Source: Parascedosporium putredinis
Lineage: Eukaryota; Ascomycota; Sordariomycetes; Microascales; Microascaceae
Direction of reading: 5' to 3'
Assembly: GCA_949357655.1 (NCBI GenBank)
Contig: CASHTG010000001.1
Span: forward strand, 62,001 to 126,000
Length of the DNA: 64,000 nt
Shown here: piece by piece, positions 11,596 to 22,953 of the stretch
Position numbering within the stretch: position 1 is the stretch's first letter
Layout: every line of letters starts with the position of its first letter
Translations under genes and position numbers: made by a program
Notes under the pieces: generated by a model
Databases searched by the model: none
What the model was told of the DNA's origin: nothing
What the model saw: the letters and a program-made list of their open reading frames with translations, nothing else

Positions 11596-13059
11596 CTATA
11601 TATGGGCATCTGTCATCATCTGTACCGTCACATCCCATCGTAGGCTACCTCCCTGGCCATAGCCCTCGCCGAGTCGATCTTGTACTAGAGAGGCGACCCG
11701 ATGCCGGAGCCGGCTTAAGGCCCCCTCATCAGAACCTTTCGGGACGCGTATCCTGAGGTTAGCCATGCCTAGACCATAGTGAACTTGCCAAAACTGAGCC
11801 TCTTCAACGTGGCCGATACCAGGATCAGCGTCGATTTCCTTAATAACACCATCCACACTCTTGTTACCTCCATATGACATCAACAGCATCAAGCCTTGCG
11901 AGACTGCCAGGCGAAGACCAAGGCCAAACATGAAGATAGCAATGGCTGCACAAATGAGGTGATCCAGCCCTTGTGAATACCGAATGGAAAAGCAGGAGAG
12001 GATCAGCAGGAGAAGGGAAAAGGAGAGCGTGAGGATGTGAAAAGGGCTCGAAAGGATGCGCGGCATAGATGCGAGATAGGAAACACGCATCACCTTGGCA
12101 ATGCGAGCGTGATTCCTAAGGCCATAGGCGGATATTGCGGTTCCAACAATCGATAAAGAAGCCGCCCAGGTGAGGCTAGTTGCTGAAATAATTCCGTCGC
12201 TGTGGCCATGACCATGCCTATCATGGTTGCCATTGCCATGGGATGTGTGAGAACCTTCTACATCCAAAAAGTGACGGACGCCATGAGAAACCAGATCAAA
12301 TCCGCCAAAAAGTAAGAATATAGATAAGGCAAATCCTGCCAATACCTCAGCACGTTCCAGGCCAAAGGGGTGGCGTATGCTGCTGCGCTTCCAAACCTCA
12401 AAGTTACCCAAAACATCCACAGCTACGCAGATGGCCGCACTCCCAGCATCGAAGAATACAAGGTGCGACAACGCAGTAAGGGCGAGAGATCCTTCAGACC
12501 GGAAAAATATAAATATAGCGACAGCAAGGTGACACAGACACCAATATAGCCTCACGCGCTGCTCGTGATACATGCTCCGCCATGCCTCCTTAGCGGTAGG
12601 AACGGGAAGAGATGCAGGTAAGATCGGCGGGGTCGTGGAGGGGGCTCCTGGAAGATTTGATGCTGGGCAGAGATGCTGCTATGTTTATATTTATGGCCCC
12701 GGCGTTGGCCTACATTACCCATATTCTATGAATCACGTTAGAGATAGGTAGGCAGTTCGTGCTACACCGCATAAACCGAAAGAGTACAAGAGAGGAGGAT
12801 GTTAACTCACAGGTTTAACCGGGGAAGTGGAGAGTTCTTGAGTCTGGAAGTTGAAGGGGTTCTTCAGGACCGCAGACCCGGCAACATCTTCGGATTCATT
12901 CCTAGCCATTGGGGGCGGCTGTAGGAAAAGGTTGGGGGCGTGGGCGGTGGGGAACCACGAGGGCTCGGGTGCGTTTTCTTCTTCTTTGGATGCCGGGAGG
13001 ACTATAATCGGCGTTGAAGGGGATGGCGAGGGTAAGGTGAGAACAGGGTTTGAGTCCAT
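11596..13059 (-). CDS. zrg17: Zrg17-type cation-diffusion-facilitator zinc transporter
   Basis: This looks like the CDF partner that supplies zinc to the early secretory pathway with Msc2/Cis4-type proteins. Exon 1 is 12811-13059 (MDSNPVLTL..., Pro-rich, about 83 residues). The intron is 12676-12810 (gtgagt; NAGNAG acceptor tagcag). Exon 2 carries the membrane domain: YWCLCHLAVAIFIFF, then SHLVFFDAGSAAICVAVDV, then HPFGLERAEVLAGFALS, then a His-rich loop (HGNGNHDRHGHGHSDG). Further membrane spans follow, with a cytosolic C-terminal domain ending TVQMMTDAHI. The Phe-Asp in TM2 and the His-rich loop are typical of this branch. There is no frame interruption, unlike most neighbours. The exact acceptor (12675 or 12678) changes the protein by one residue. 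Confidence 0.87.
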
Positions 13060-13411
13060 GAAGACCCGGCACAGGCGTGACGGAAATGGGGTGCTTGTGG
13101 CCTCGGTCCAGAACTGCCATGTGGGGAATTAGTCGCGTTGGCGCTGGCTGCAGCTAATAAAAGAATCCAGCAAGCGCTCAAGAGAGGGAAAGGGGCTTCT
13201 CACCAGACGGTGGCGACCTACTTGTGTTAAGGTGGGTCGTTGACATAAATTGTGTGCGTAAGAGATAAGAAGTCGTTGGATCGGGAGTTGTAGTTAGACA
13301 CACGATAATAATTTATAGATAATAGTTCCTTCGCTTCTTCAGGATAGGGACTTGCCAAGCAATTAGGCCTGAGTGGCTCGATGCGTGTCTTCCTTGGCTC
13401 GCAGACGCCTA
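13060..13411. other. Region upstream of zrg17
   Basis: This is the presumed promoter of the zinc transporter, ending at the target site of the AT-rich element. No gene is seen. Confidence 0.5.
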
Positions 13412-13416
13412 TAATA

Positions 13417-13500
13417 CTCATGCCACACACCACCCCGCAGGGGTAGTGCTCTCTACCCTAAGATAAAAACCACCCTAAAACAAAATCATACTAATAAAAT
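13417..13500 (+). repeat. Left terminal inverted repeat (with hairpin insertion)
   Basis: This is the left TIR copy. It is interrupted after CACACACCACCC by about 22 bp absent from the right copy. That insert contains a perfect hairpin, GGGTAG (13441-13446) / CTACCC (13453-13458), with a 6-nt loop. Confidence 0.8.
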
Positions 13501-13865
13501 TAAATAAGATATATCTCTACCGAGGTTATCAGCTAAATTTTATAAGAATATATTATTATTATTTAGACTTTTTCTCTATTTAATAAAGATATCTCTTATT
13601 TTATAAATATATTTTATTATATTAAAAATAATATATATAGAAGAGGAAAATTAAAAGTAGATATTACTAAATAAATAATATTAAAATAATTATTTTAAAT
13701 TATTTTATAAATTATAAAATATAGTTTTCCAAAGGTCTTTTTAATTTTAAAGATTATAATTTTCTCTAATTTTCAAAAGATATATTAAGCTAATATTTAT
13801 CTTATAAAATATATATTTAATTTAAATAAAATTGTTATAATAAAAGGGTCGTGCCAACTAGCTTG

Positions 13866-14155
13866 CTGACAACTGAGCTGTCAGGAAGCTGTTAGAGAGA
13901 TAGTGGTATCTCTAAAGTGATCGGGTGATCACTTGGTGGCTACGAGGGTTACTAATCCTCAAGGGTCGCTATGGTATTACATGCTTACATAATACCATAG
14001 TCACTATTAAGATGAAGCTAGGTATTAGAACTAAGTAAGTAAGTAAGATAGTTCTACCTTCCTAGCTACCTATCTACTAGATGACCCCTTTATATCTTCC
14101 TAGATCCTAGATGGTGATCATATAGGCATCGGGTGATCTTCAGCTGATACCTATA
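13866..14155. repeat. Array of consecutive hairpin-forming inverted repeats
   Basis: Within 290 bp the following inverted repeats occur in order without overlap. CTGACA/TGTCAG: 13866-13871 and 13879-13884. AGAGATA/TATCTCT: 13896-13902 and 13907-13913. AAGTGATC/GATCACTT: 13915-13922 and 13927-13934, loop GGGT. GAGGGTT/AATCCTC: 13944-13950 and 13954-13960, one G-T pair. CTATGGTATTA/TAATACCATAG: 13969-13979 and 13990-14000. AGCTAGG...TAGAACTA/TAGTTCTA...CCTAGCT: 14016-14033 and 14049-14067, with an AAGT tandem in the loop. TATAGGCATC/GATACCTATA: 14121-14130 and 14146-14155, one mismatch. The stems are perfect or nearly so. Confidence 0.85.
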
Positions 14156-14455
14156 GGCTGCAGCTGCCAGGGAGCTTTAGCATAACAAAAATCTTTAGTA
14201 GTTACTTTTTTCTTTTATATTAAGAATAACTAATAGATAATATATATATTTTAAAGGAGTTTAGATATTCTTATATTTAAGATATTATTTTTAAAAATAT
14301 CTAAGTTTTTAACTTAAGTTAAATTAATTTTAATATTTTACTTAGATTTTCTATAAAAAACTTTATATCTTTATAAAATAGAGAAAGAAATATATATAAT
14401 AATATTTTACTTTTATAATAAATAAAGCTAATATAGCTAAGTTATAAAAAATTCT

Positions 14456-14516
14456 ATTTTATTAGTATGATTTTATTTTAGTGTGGTTTTTATATTAGGG
14501 TGGTGTGTGGTATGAG
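14456..14516 (-). repeat. Right terminal inverted repeat
   Basis: This is the right TIR, about 61 bp, uninterrupted and inverted relative to the left copy with a handful of mismatches (for example CACAC versus CACCC). Confidence 0.8.
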
Positions 14517-14521
14517 TAATA

Positions 14522-15260
14522 TATGAAGTTCTTACTTAGGAGAAGGGATCACTGGAGAAACCACCCAATCACCGGCGCACTGTGCAATACCTACGACAGC
14601 ACTCGGTATTACTGCCGGGCATCACTGGGAATGTCACGTGGCCGCCGTAAGCGACCACATAGTAGGGGACCTGGAGATCAACGTGCTGTTACTCTCAGAT
14701 AGTGACGGAGCTATGCTCTTCTGCTCAGCTTTACTATAAAATCCCGCGTCAATAAACCTGCCAGCTCGACAAAACATTCTGTGGAGATCCGCAATGCCTG
14801 AGTGATAGAATGCGAACACAACCTATTTTTCCCGGAGTTCCGAGTTCAAGACATCGGCGAAAAATCTAATATACTCTCGTCCGAGAGTATATTGATTCTT
14901 CAAGCCGACGGGTCCTTCTGGTGGGCCTCAAGGCCGTCCCTCAGTGACCTGTATCTTCACTCAGGCCACGAGTGCTAGTAGGTAATAATACAGTGCTATA
15001 ATAATATATGACCTGTCGGAGTTGGATAACGCATCCGGCTAACGCAACAGGGTGGGCCTCGTTGGTCCCTGGTCATACGGTAGCTCGTTTCCAACGTCTG
15101 TCGATTATGCAAGGCTTCATTTCATACATTCTACGATAGCCTTCACCGAAAGCACTGTCACCAACATCCACACCAAGTGATAGCCTTTATATCCGTCGAG
15201 TCTACGAGCTATTTTGAAAGGCACCCAACCATAGAAATAATCCGCTAACGAATCCGGATC
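14522..15260. other. Intergenic region right of the TIR element
   Basis: This is the presumed promoter/leader of the two-TM protein gene. A short perfect palindromic motif, ATATACTCTCG/CGAGAGTATAT (14870-14893), is visible. No gene is recognised. Confidence 0.5.
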
Positions 15261-16178
15261 ATGCGCTCATCCGACCTTACCGGGCAGGCCAGGATGACGG
15301 AATATGCCAGCTCGGAACGGATACCCTGCGGAACAGCTACACGCCACATATCCCAACAGAATACCTCACGGAGAAAATCCCTCAGAAAAGCGGTTCTCGG
15401 AAGAGAAGTTGTTAAGGATAAATTGGACGTGATGGAGGACCTCATAAGCGGTCCCCGACACTCCCAATGTGGCCGGGACGCCCGTGGCGGCCTAGCCTTG
15501 CCTCCTGCCTCCGACAGTGATTGTCGAAGCGAAGCATCAGACGTCACTCCCTGGCCAACACTAGACGACCCAGAAGATTATGGCTCAAATGATGAGGATG
15601 CTATAGCCCAAGGAGCCACGGTAGAAGACTCACCTCGCCTAACACCAACCCCAATCGCTAACTCAGCTTTATCCTACAAATCAGCCTCGACGACAGATGA
15701 GGATGAAGGGTTGCATATGCCTCAACCTACAACTTCTAGTTATCGATTAAATATGTCTCTATCCTCCGGCCTCGACTCGTTCTTCACTAATCGAAAGTCT
15801 ACTTCTACAAGACCGCCAAGTCAGATCGCGAGGACACCGCTTTCGTACTCAACCGTAGGTTTGGCAACAACATCCGTTACATCCGCGGGAGCAGACTGGG
15901 ACTATGGAGAGACGGAAACTTGGGGTTGGGTTGTCTTGATCGTCACTTGGTTCGTTTTCGTTACCGGCATGGGGTCTTGCTTTGGTGTCTGGAGTTGGGC
16001 CTGGGACGTAGGCACCACGCCATATGCCCCGCCAGAACTTGAAGATGACCCAACTTTACCCATAGTTGGGTATTACCCAGCCTTGCTGATCTTAACATGT
16101 GTAATGGCGTGGATTTGGGTCATGGTCGCATGGGTCGGGATGAAATATTTCCGTCACGCCAAGATCTCTGGTGACTAG
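15261..16178 (+). CDS. Conserved fungal protein with two C-terminal membrane spans
   Basis: Function is not recognised. The 305 residues start at ATG 15261; an internal Met at residue 12 is an alternative. The first 215 residues are hydrophilic and Ser/Thr/Asp-rich. They are followed by TETWGWVVLIVTWFVFVTGM (TM1), an aromatic loop (GVWSWAWDVG, then TPYAPPELEDDPTLPIVGYY) and LLILTCVMAWIWVMVAWVGM (TM2). The short basic tail is KYFRHAKISGD. The long, Trp-rich, non-random C-terminal half and intact frame support a real gene. I recall similar uncharacterised proteins in other Pezizomycotina but cannot name a family. The layout suggests a membrane protein with its large N-terminal domain on one side. 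Confidence 0.75.
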   Translation: MRSSDLTGQARMTEYASSERIPCGTATRHISQQNTSRRKSLRKAVLGREVVKDKLDVMEDLISGPRHSQCGRDARGGLALPPASDSDCRSEASDVTPWPTLDDPEDYGSNDEDAIAQGATVEDSPRLTPTPIANSALSYKSASTTDEDEGLHMPQPTTSSYRLNMSLSSGLDSFFTNRKSTSTRPPSQIARTPLSYSTVGLATTSVTSAGADWDYGETETWGWVVLIVTWFVFVTGMGSCFGVWSWAWDVGTTPYAPPELEDDPTLPIVGYYPALLILTCVMAWIWVMVAWVGMKYFRHAKISGD

Positions 16179-18580
16179 AGTCACTGTCTCTAAGCCTAAG
16201 GGTGTCGCCTTCGGCTACAAGCTCAGCAGGTGATGAGGCACTTTTTTTCCTTTAACGATACATTGGCTTGATTAAGGTATTCAATATCTTGTGTTGCTTT
16301 GGCTTTTCGGGCCCAGGAAGACTAGTCCGTCTATCCTCTTCACAAGAGGTAGGATTATGCTTCTATTCATTATATAATCTATTCCCATTCCTTCAAAAAT
16401 AACAAGGAGAAACCCTCTTTAAAATGGTGTATTGACTAATTGATGCAACGGATGGTGGTCCGAGTCTAAAGTCACTGGAATGATGTGGTTTCGGGCACTA
16501 GAGCTCCAGGTCCGAAACAACCGAAACTGAAGGGAGATTTTGACCCCCTCTCCAAAGGAACCCGGCGACTATGTTTCTCGCCTCCCATATCGCGAGAAAG
16601 TGATGCTTACAACAACTGGTCGCATCGGAGCCCCCTGTTGCCATGACTTCGGATCCGAAGCAGCTGATGCACCCAAATTTTGTGGCACAGGTGAGACCTG
16701 GAGCGAGACTGAAAAAGACACTCCGTCTTACTAATCACGCAAAAGCTGAGCATGGAACCCCCCCAACATCACTCTTTTATAAATGCCTACCATTGGTCAA
16801 CTTTGGATTAGCCATCTTCATGTTTTTATCAAAGCAGCTGGAAAAAGAAGGATTGTGCTAATCAGTCACGCCGCTCCTCTTTGTCCAACCGTTTCTGGAC
16901 GGGCATACTCCGCTGAAGGCGGGTTTATGCCCAAAGTGCCAACGTACTTGTATGTATGCAGAGGTCCCACCGATGGGTGACAAGCCGGGTTGTTCCATCA
17001 CCTACCGAGCCAGTTAGGAGGCTGCACGAGGTTGGTTAGGCAAAGGGATTTGGTGTTCAGGGCCTCCGCACATCCAGTTCAGCGCCCCAACCTCAAAAGA
17101 AATTTACACGTTCAACCAGCCCCGGATTTTTCAAGCCGCCCTTAGCCAGTAATGTAGATTGACGCCAACAACAGATAAGGATGATCACTGTTGGGGAGAG
17201 ACCCTAGCTTGTCTTGAAGGGCGGAGAGGGAGAAAGAGGCCAAGATAACGATTTACTCGGAGAGAATAGGCAAGGGGTGGGTGTGGCTTTCTCATGAATA
17301 TCTACAGCTCAGGGGCTGCAAAATAAATAAAATAAAAATTAAATAATGCCACCCAGACCATACCCCCTTGCCTGGAGGGGGGAAGAAGAAAAAGGGAAAA
17401 AGAAAACAAATGCGCCTTGCTTGAGCACCGTTCGCGGTCTGCTAGTCCAGACAAAGAAGCTTGATTTTTAGCCAGTCGACAACCCGCTAACCCACCCCCA
17501 TCGATTTGTCCTTGGACTCCACCCCAAAAGGTGACGAGCAAGAAGGAACATTGAGAGATCTTAAATCAATGGGTAGCTCTTACAGACTGATTGAACGTTT
17601 TTGATGCATAAAACCAGGCGGAATCTACTAAGTAACCTCAGATTTCCCCCAATTGAGCATTTGACGTTTTCGAAAATTCTCGTTCTAGCCATCCCTTCTG
17701 GTTGCTAACATCAATCTATCCCTCTTATTCAGTCCCACATTCTTTTCAGCCTTCACGCAGCCACGGAATGGCGCAAAAACAATGGGGTTGTTGGCTATTG
17801 ATGATTTGATGGGTGACAAAGCCAAGCTAGAACCGTCTTCCGGTGCTTAGCCGCGCTGGAGACGCCTACTATCAATACAATAGAATGGATGGATGGAGGT
17901 TCTAATAGTTGAATAGATCGCTCTTTGCCACGGAGTCCCCAAAGTGGGGAGACTCACACCCAGAAATTAGGTACTTTTCCTTGAGTGCCAACCCTGCCCT
18001 GCGCTCCGTTGCCTGAAACGCCAAATCCTCAACCGTCTTCTACCTTTTCGCCTCCAACTTCCCTTCACCAAACCCCCTCATTCGTACACTTGAACATCAC
18101 GCCTTTTTCCCTCCTTGCTCACACAGGCCTTTTTATCTGTCCTTTCTTCTTCCTGCTGTCTGAAATCAGGTTCCTACACTTCTCCTATTCGATTACCAAT
18201 TCGACATTTCGCCCTTGCCTATCCCATCTCCATCAACAATCTCGACTTTTGATGACTTGTCGTTTACCAAATAGCGATTCCTTTGATCTCGACCCCGTCC
18301 CTTCGACCGAAATTCACGCCGCCTAGTCCACTCGACGATCATCTCCCATTCGCCATCGCTTCAAACTATCAGTACGCAACGCATTTCGTTTTCGAATTGC
18401 ACATCTCAAATCTCTATTTCCCCAGGAAGGGGCGATCGGAGCATTTGGGTCATATCATCACAGTTATTCCTTGGGTCGCAGGACTGAGCAAAACTCTGCA
18501 ATACCAACTCCGCCCTTCCAGCCTCTTTCTTCATCCCATCTACATCCCCGAAACATTACATTCGCCCGGATTTAGTCAGG
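16179..18580. other. Intergenic region and samB leader
   Basis: These 2.4 kb have no recognisable gene. The last 600 bp (17980-18580) are strongly pyrimidine-rich, with many short open frames, and are probably the promoter and 5' leader of samB. Upstream small frames (16540-16980, 17302-17541) have no protein-like features. Confidence 0.5.
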
Positions 18581-20437
18581 ATGCGGGAGGTCAATTTTAG
18601 CATTCCGAATGTCAACAAGGCGTCGGTGGGCATCACAACCGCCCTCTACGATCGTCGAGCCCTAGACTGCACATCAACGTTACCACTGATCAACTCCCTC
18701 AATCATCTCGCTTATCTCACCACCTCCTCTGCTCGTATCCGTGATATTCTTACGGTTGACGGGGAATTGAAAGGTTGATATGTATTCTCAAACAGGGCCG
18801 CAGCAGAGACATGATGGGCATGTGGAAATGGAATCTTGCCTTCCAATGCGTGGTCAATATTGGCGTCCGGGGCTCGGAAGCCGTCAGGACTCGTGTTGTT
18901 GAAGCGGACATGGTCCCTGTCATCGCCACCATCTTAGATAACTATATCAAAGTTGTCGAGAAGTGCCGTGAGAAGGCGGAGGAGGCGAAGCAAAACACAT
19001 TGATGATCATCGCCACAGAAGTCACGAGCATCGAAAAGCCTCCTCTTTTACCAACCGTGCCCATCAGCTTGAATCTGACCAGCGAGCCTTTCGACGCCAG
19101 GCCCCCTCCATCGCTCAATGTCACAGCAACATATCATTCACAGGCCTCCTCATCCTCTCCATCAAACACCTTGGCCGAAGACACCGTCCCTGACCGACGT
19201 GCTCGGACTACGTCGGCTGACCGTGGTGCCAGCTCTTTGCATACGCGGCACAATGCGCCGCGCTCCGGTGACGGTCATCGGGCCATCTCTACCCCTCCCG
19301 CCCCATCATCCAGCCTCTGGCCTCAGCCGGGTCTTCGTCCACTGCACCCGCGGCGGAAGGATCCGATGGGCTCGGGCGATTGAACGGACAACTATCTTCA
19401 GCCAGGCAGGCTTCACTTCACAACCAACATCTCCTACGACTCCTCTCCCGCCCCCACAAATCCGGTCGCCAACCGTTCGCCCAACATCAATACTTGCTCC
19501 CACCGGTCGCTCCCGTCGCCGTCCCTCGATCCGACACCAAAATTCAACGGCCGAAACAGACGACATGGGCGGTGACAGCATGCAATCCGATGAGGCACCG
19601 GATGCCGACATGTCGGGGGCAGGAGACATCCAGGCACCTGTTGGTATCCAAGACATCACCATGGGCGAAGAGGGTGAGAGTATGCTCGCAGCAACCACGC
19701 TAGATCTTGGTAATCCAACAGCATCAGAGACCCAAGAGGCTGGCGCTTTCAACATCACCCACCGTGGCCCCATTGTAGATGGGAGTATCACCAATCCCAC
19801 GACGGCTCCTGTTCCGGCTATTGGTCTAAGCCCCAACCGGCCCGTGATCACAACTCCTCCTCAACCAGTCATGCCCAACACTGGAATCCCTCGCTATCTC
19901 CTCGACCGCCACTTCGTTCCAAATACACAAATGCTTGCAGCTATGCCACGTGAGGAGGATGTCATGATGTCCCTCCAGTTATTAGCATATGTCTCTAAAT
20001 ACTGCGCCTTGCGGTCTTACTTCCTCAAAAGTCACCTCGTCCCACGTTTGCGGATTGGCAAAGAGATCAATCTATTAGATGGCGAGGACATTCCATCCGG
20101 GCCTCTTGAAGACGAGCAATTTGAGGAGGAGTACCTTCTTCCTGATGATTTCAATCTCTTCCCCCTTGTGGAGAAATTCACAGTCAGATACCACAGCCAA
20201 GATATGCAATACTGGGCAGGCGTGGTTATGAGGAACCTCTGCAGAAAGGATGACACAAGAGGCGGTATCCGGCAGTGTGCCTACTACCAGTGCGGAAAGT
20301 GGGAGGAATATACGCGTCAGTTCGCTAAATGCCGACGGTGCCGCAGAACCAAGTACTGCAGCAAGGAATGCCAGAAGAGCGCATGGGCCTTCCATCGCCA
20401 CTGGTGCATTGCAGCTGGATCAAACCAGCAACAATGA
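18581..20437 (+). CDS. samB: MYND-finger protein SamB/Mub1
   Basis: This is the fungal MYND zinc-finger protein called samB in Aspergillus (nuclear positioning and conidiophore development) and Mub1 in yeast (partner of the Ubr2 ubiquitin ligase). It starts MREVNFSIPNVNKASVG, followed by an Armadillo-like region (MMGMWKWNLAFQCVVNIGV). A long Ser/Pro/Thr-rich middle leads to a conserved block (LDRHFVPNTQMLAAMPREED, then VMMSLQLLAYVSKYCALR). The C-terminal MYND finger (20270-20410) has cysteines in CAYYQC, CRRC, YCSKEC and HRHWC. The protein is about 615 residues. It crosses three frames, each shift consistent with one missing base. G4 at 18761-18764 should read VDGGIERL; G3 at 19329-19331 should give QPGSSSTAPAAEGSDG; TT at 19417-19418 should give SQPTSPTTP. 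No intron is needed. Confidence 0.93.
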
Positions 20438-21429
20438 AGGGGTTTATCATCTTCAATATCTCAAGGAGTCGTGTCATGAAAACATGCCGCTCTCCAAAGC
20501 TCCCATGCTACATATTGCATGCCGTGTGTCAAAAAGCCCTTTGCTTTGCTGGCCTTGGGGCGCTTCTCACTATACCGCTTGAGCCCCTTTTTGGTTCCTG
20601 CATCCCCTCCCTTTTTACCTTGCTATTTTCATACCTAGCTTTTTCTTGACATCTCATCATTGCGGCGTTTCTTTCTTCGATACCACCCGGTCTTCCAGCA
20701 TACACGGCTTGGCATTGGGACGTTTACAACAGCATCATTGTTATTGTCATCATATCATCATCTGCGGCAGATTGCTTTTGTCTTGTTTTCTTTCTCATCA
20801 CCCCGGCTTTCATCTCGCCCTATTTTCACGTTTTTTTCGGTTTGTTGCGCTGTGCTCAGGGCGCTTACCTCCAGAAGGAGTAGCACAATACTCAGCTACC
20901 TCAAATAGTATCGCCCGATGCGCCGAGTTCAAGGAATAGCCCCAGCTACTCCTCTGCCGACGCCAGTTTAATTAGAAGTGTGCTAACTGGGATGCTTGGT
21001 GGTCAGGGAAACATTCTCTGGAAGGGCGAGGGGGTGGCCAAGTAAGGAGTAAGGCCACGAAGCAGCGAAGGTGTCTAGCACACAACTAAGGAGAGCGCCA
21101 TTCCATTATCCATGAACTTTAGTCCACCAACGTGGCGTGCTTTTAACGTGGAACGAATGATAATGTATCGATATGAAGGCCGTTTCTCTTTCGCGGCTTA
21201 TCCCCAGTTTCAAAGCAATTTCCCATACCATACCTAATGAATATTTCCTAGTGTAGACTTGAGAACATAAAAGTAATCCTCTACACCTGTCTAGTTGTCT
21301 CATGCATGGATTTCCGACTTCTTTTAGGCACAGGTGTTTCGTAGGCCGAGTCGACATACCCGGCAAATCAATATAAAAACAGGCAGACATAGAGCCAAAC
21401 TGCGATAAAAATTCTCAAACGCACACTCC
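20438..21429. other. Convergent intergenic region samB/ebp2
   Basis: These are the 3' flanks of samB (+) and ebp2 (-), about 1 kb. No recognisable gene; T-rich just after samB. Confidence 0.55.
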
Positions 21430-22953
21430 CTAATTCCTCCCGGCTATTGCCTTTCTCCTTGCCTTGCCTGGCCGCTTGGCCTTGCCACCAGCACCCTTGA
21501 ATGCAGCCTTGTTTTTGCTAACACTGAAACCACTGATGTCAGCTGAGCTAAACGCGTCGCCGGACTTGGCGTGACGCTTCTTCCCACCAAAGCCATATTT
21601 TTCATTTTTCTTCTGGCGCTTGGCGTTAGGGGCTTTTTCGTCCGAGCGACCCCCTTTTCCTGGACCTCTAAAACGCTTGCTATCGTGAGATCTTAGTTCG
21701 TTATCAACGGCCACATCAAAGAGGTCGCCAGCCTCGTGCGTAGCGCCGTTCCCAGATTCCTGGCGTTCTGTTGTGGGGACCAGAGTGTCAGTTTGCAAGT
21801 TTCAATGAGATTAGGGTGGCCAAGCCCAAGACTAGCTAGAAAGGCGATACGGGTTGTCAAGGGAAGTATTGGGCTTTGGGCGGGTGACCCGGATACGATG
21901 GAAACACACTTCTCTTGAGGGCCTTGATCTTCTCAAGGGAATCCTTCTTAGCCTTTTGCCGCTCTTGAAGCTTAGCAATCTGGACCTGCTTGCCAAACTT
22001 TTAAGATCGCGAAGTTTGCGCGCTTCAGCGGCAGCCTTTTTGGCGGTCGCTTCCTCAACAAGCTGTTGGCGGATTTTTCCACATGCTCGTCGCTCTTGAC
22101 CATCTCCGCAAAGTACTGTAGGATATGAAAAGAAAAAGGAGGCCAGTGTTAGTAAAGCAAGCACGTTCGCAGTATTAGAAGAGGAGGGGGTGCCGAGAAC
22201 ATACGTCATTAGGTCGGGTAAAGGGGACGCCTTCCTTGAGGAGCATGGCCCTCGCCCTCAACACAGCATCGCGGCTCTGTTTGTAAAACTGGAGCTCACG
22301 CTGCAGATCGTCGGAAACGTTCGGTATGTCGTCGGCGGTGCGCGTGGAAGAAATTATGGACTGGTGGGTGGCAAAGAGCGCCGACGAATCAACTGGGATT
22401 CTTATGCGGTTCAGCGAGGCCAGAAGAGCGGTAGTATTGTTAATGGTAAGGCGCGTGTGGGGATCAGGTCGTCCTTCTCATCCTCCGCAAGATCCTCAAG
22501 GTCGGAAACAGGGATATCATCTTCATCCTCGTCTTCATCCCCTTCCTCATCCCATTCCTCTTCCTCACCGCCGTGATCTTTAGTGACCATGGCCTCCGAA
22601 TTTGCCGTCTTCTTTGAGGATTTGGTGTTCGCCTTGGGCTTTGTCTGAGTGATCTTCTTAGGTGGCCGAGGTAACCGCTCTTCCATCTCTACTTCCGAAT
22701 CGGAAGTATCACTGTCGTCGAGTCGCTCGATGTCAAGTGAAGGCTCCACAGCGCTCCCCTCACTATCTTCGTCCTCCCACCCATCTTCGCCATGCTCGTC
22801 CAGCGCTGTTTGAGTCTCTACCTCGGACTGTGTGCTTTGGTCTTTCCCTTTGACCTTTCGGAGGGCTTTCAGTCGCCGTTTTTCTTTGACCTGGGCAAAG
22901 TCGACACCCTTGTCGTAGGCAAGAGCCAACTTGAGCTTGCTCTTGGTAACCAT
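21430..22953 (-). CDS. ebp2: rRNA-processing factor Ebp2
   Basis: This is a nucleolar protein needed for 27S pre-rRNA processing and 60S assembly. The start at 22953 gives MVTKSKLKLALAYDKGVDF, the conserved N-terminus; the frame stays open further upstream but without conservation. An acidic stretch follows (EEEEWDEEGDEDEDEDD), then DIPVSDLEDLAEDEKDDLIP, a coiled middle (SDDLQRELQFYKQSRDAV) and the core VPFTRPND/YFAEMVKSDEHVEK. The basic tail reads KRQKKNEKYGFGGKKRHAKS. Introns are 22116-22204 and 21768-21909. Three single-base gaps shift the frame: G4 at 22459-22462 (LIPHTRLTINNT expected), T5 at 22074-22078 (EKIRQQLVEEATAKK expected) and T4 at 21999-22002 (LRDLKKFGKQVQIAKLQ expected). All are in homopolymers. 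Confidence 0.93.

Larger units (their letters stand above)
13417..14516. mobile_element. 1.1 kb non-autonomous TIR element with hairpin-array core
   Basis: Both ends carry inverted copies of the same sequence. The left end (13417-13500) begins CTCATGCCACACACCACCC; the right end (14456-14516) reads out as CTCATACCACACACCACCC on the other strand. The match continues through ...TAAAAACCAC... to CATACTAATAAAAT. The element is flanked by a direct repeat TAATA (13412-13416 and 14517-14521), which I read as the target-site duplication; a bare TA duplication is also possible. The arms are extremely AT-rich, while the core (13850-14180) has near-normal composition and a chain of hairpins. It has no coding capacity. 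Non-autonomous DNA-transposon relatives (MITE or foldback type) fit. The transposase superfamily is unknown. Confidence 0.82.

Noticed and set aside
13417..14516. RIP-mutated remnant of a retrotransposon
   Set aside because: Intact terminal inverted repeats with a short target duplication and no LTR or coding trace point to a small DNA element instead.
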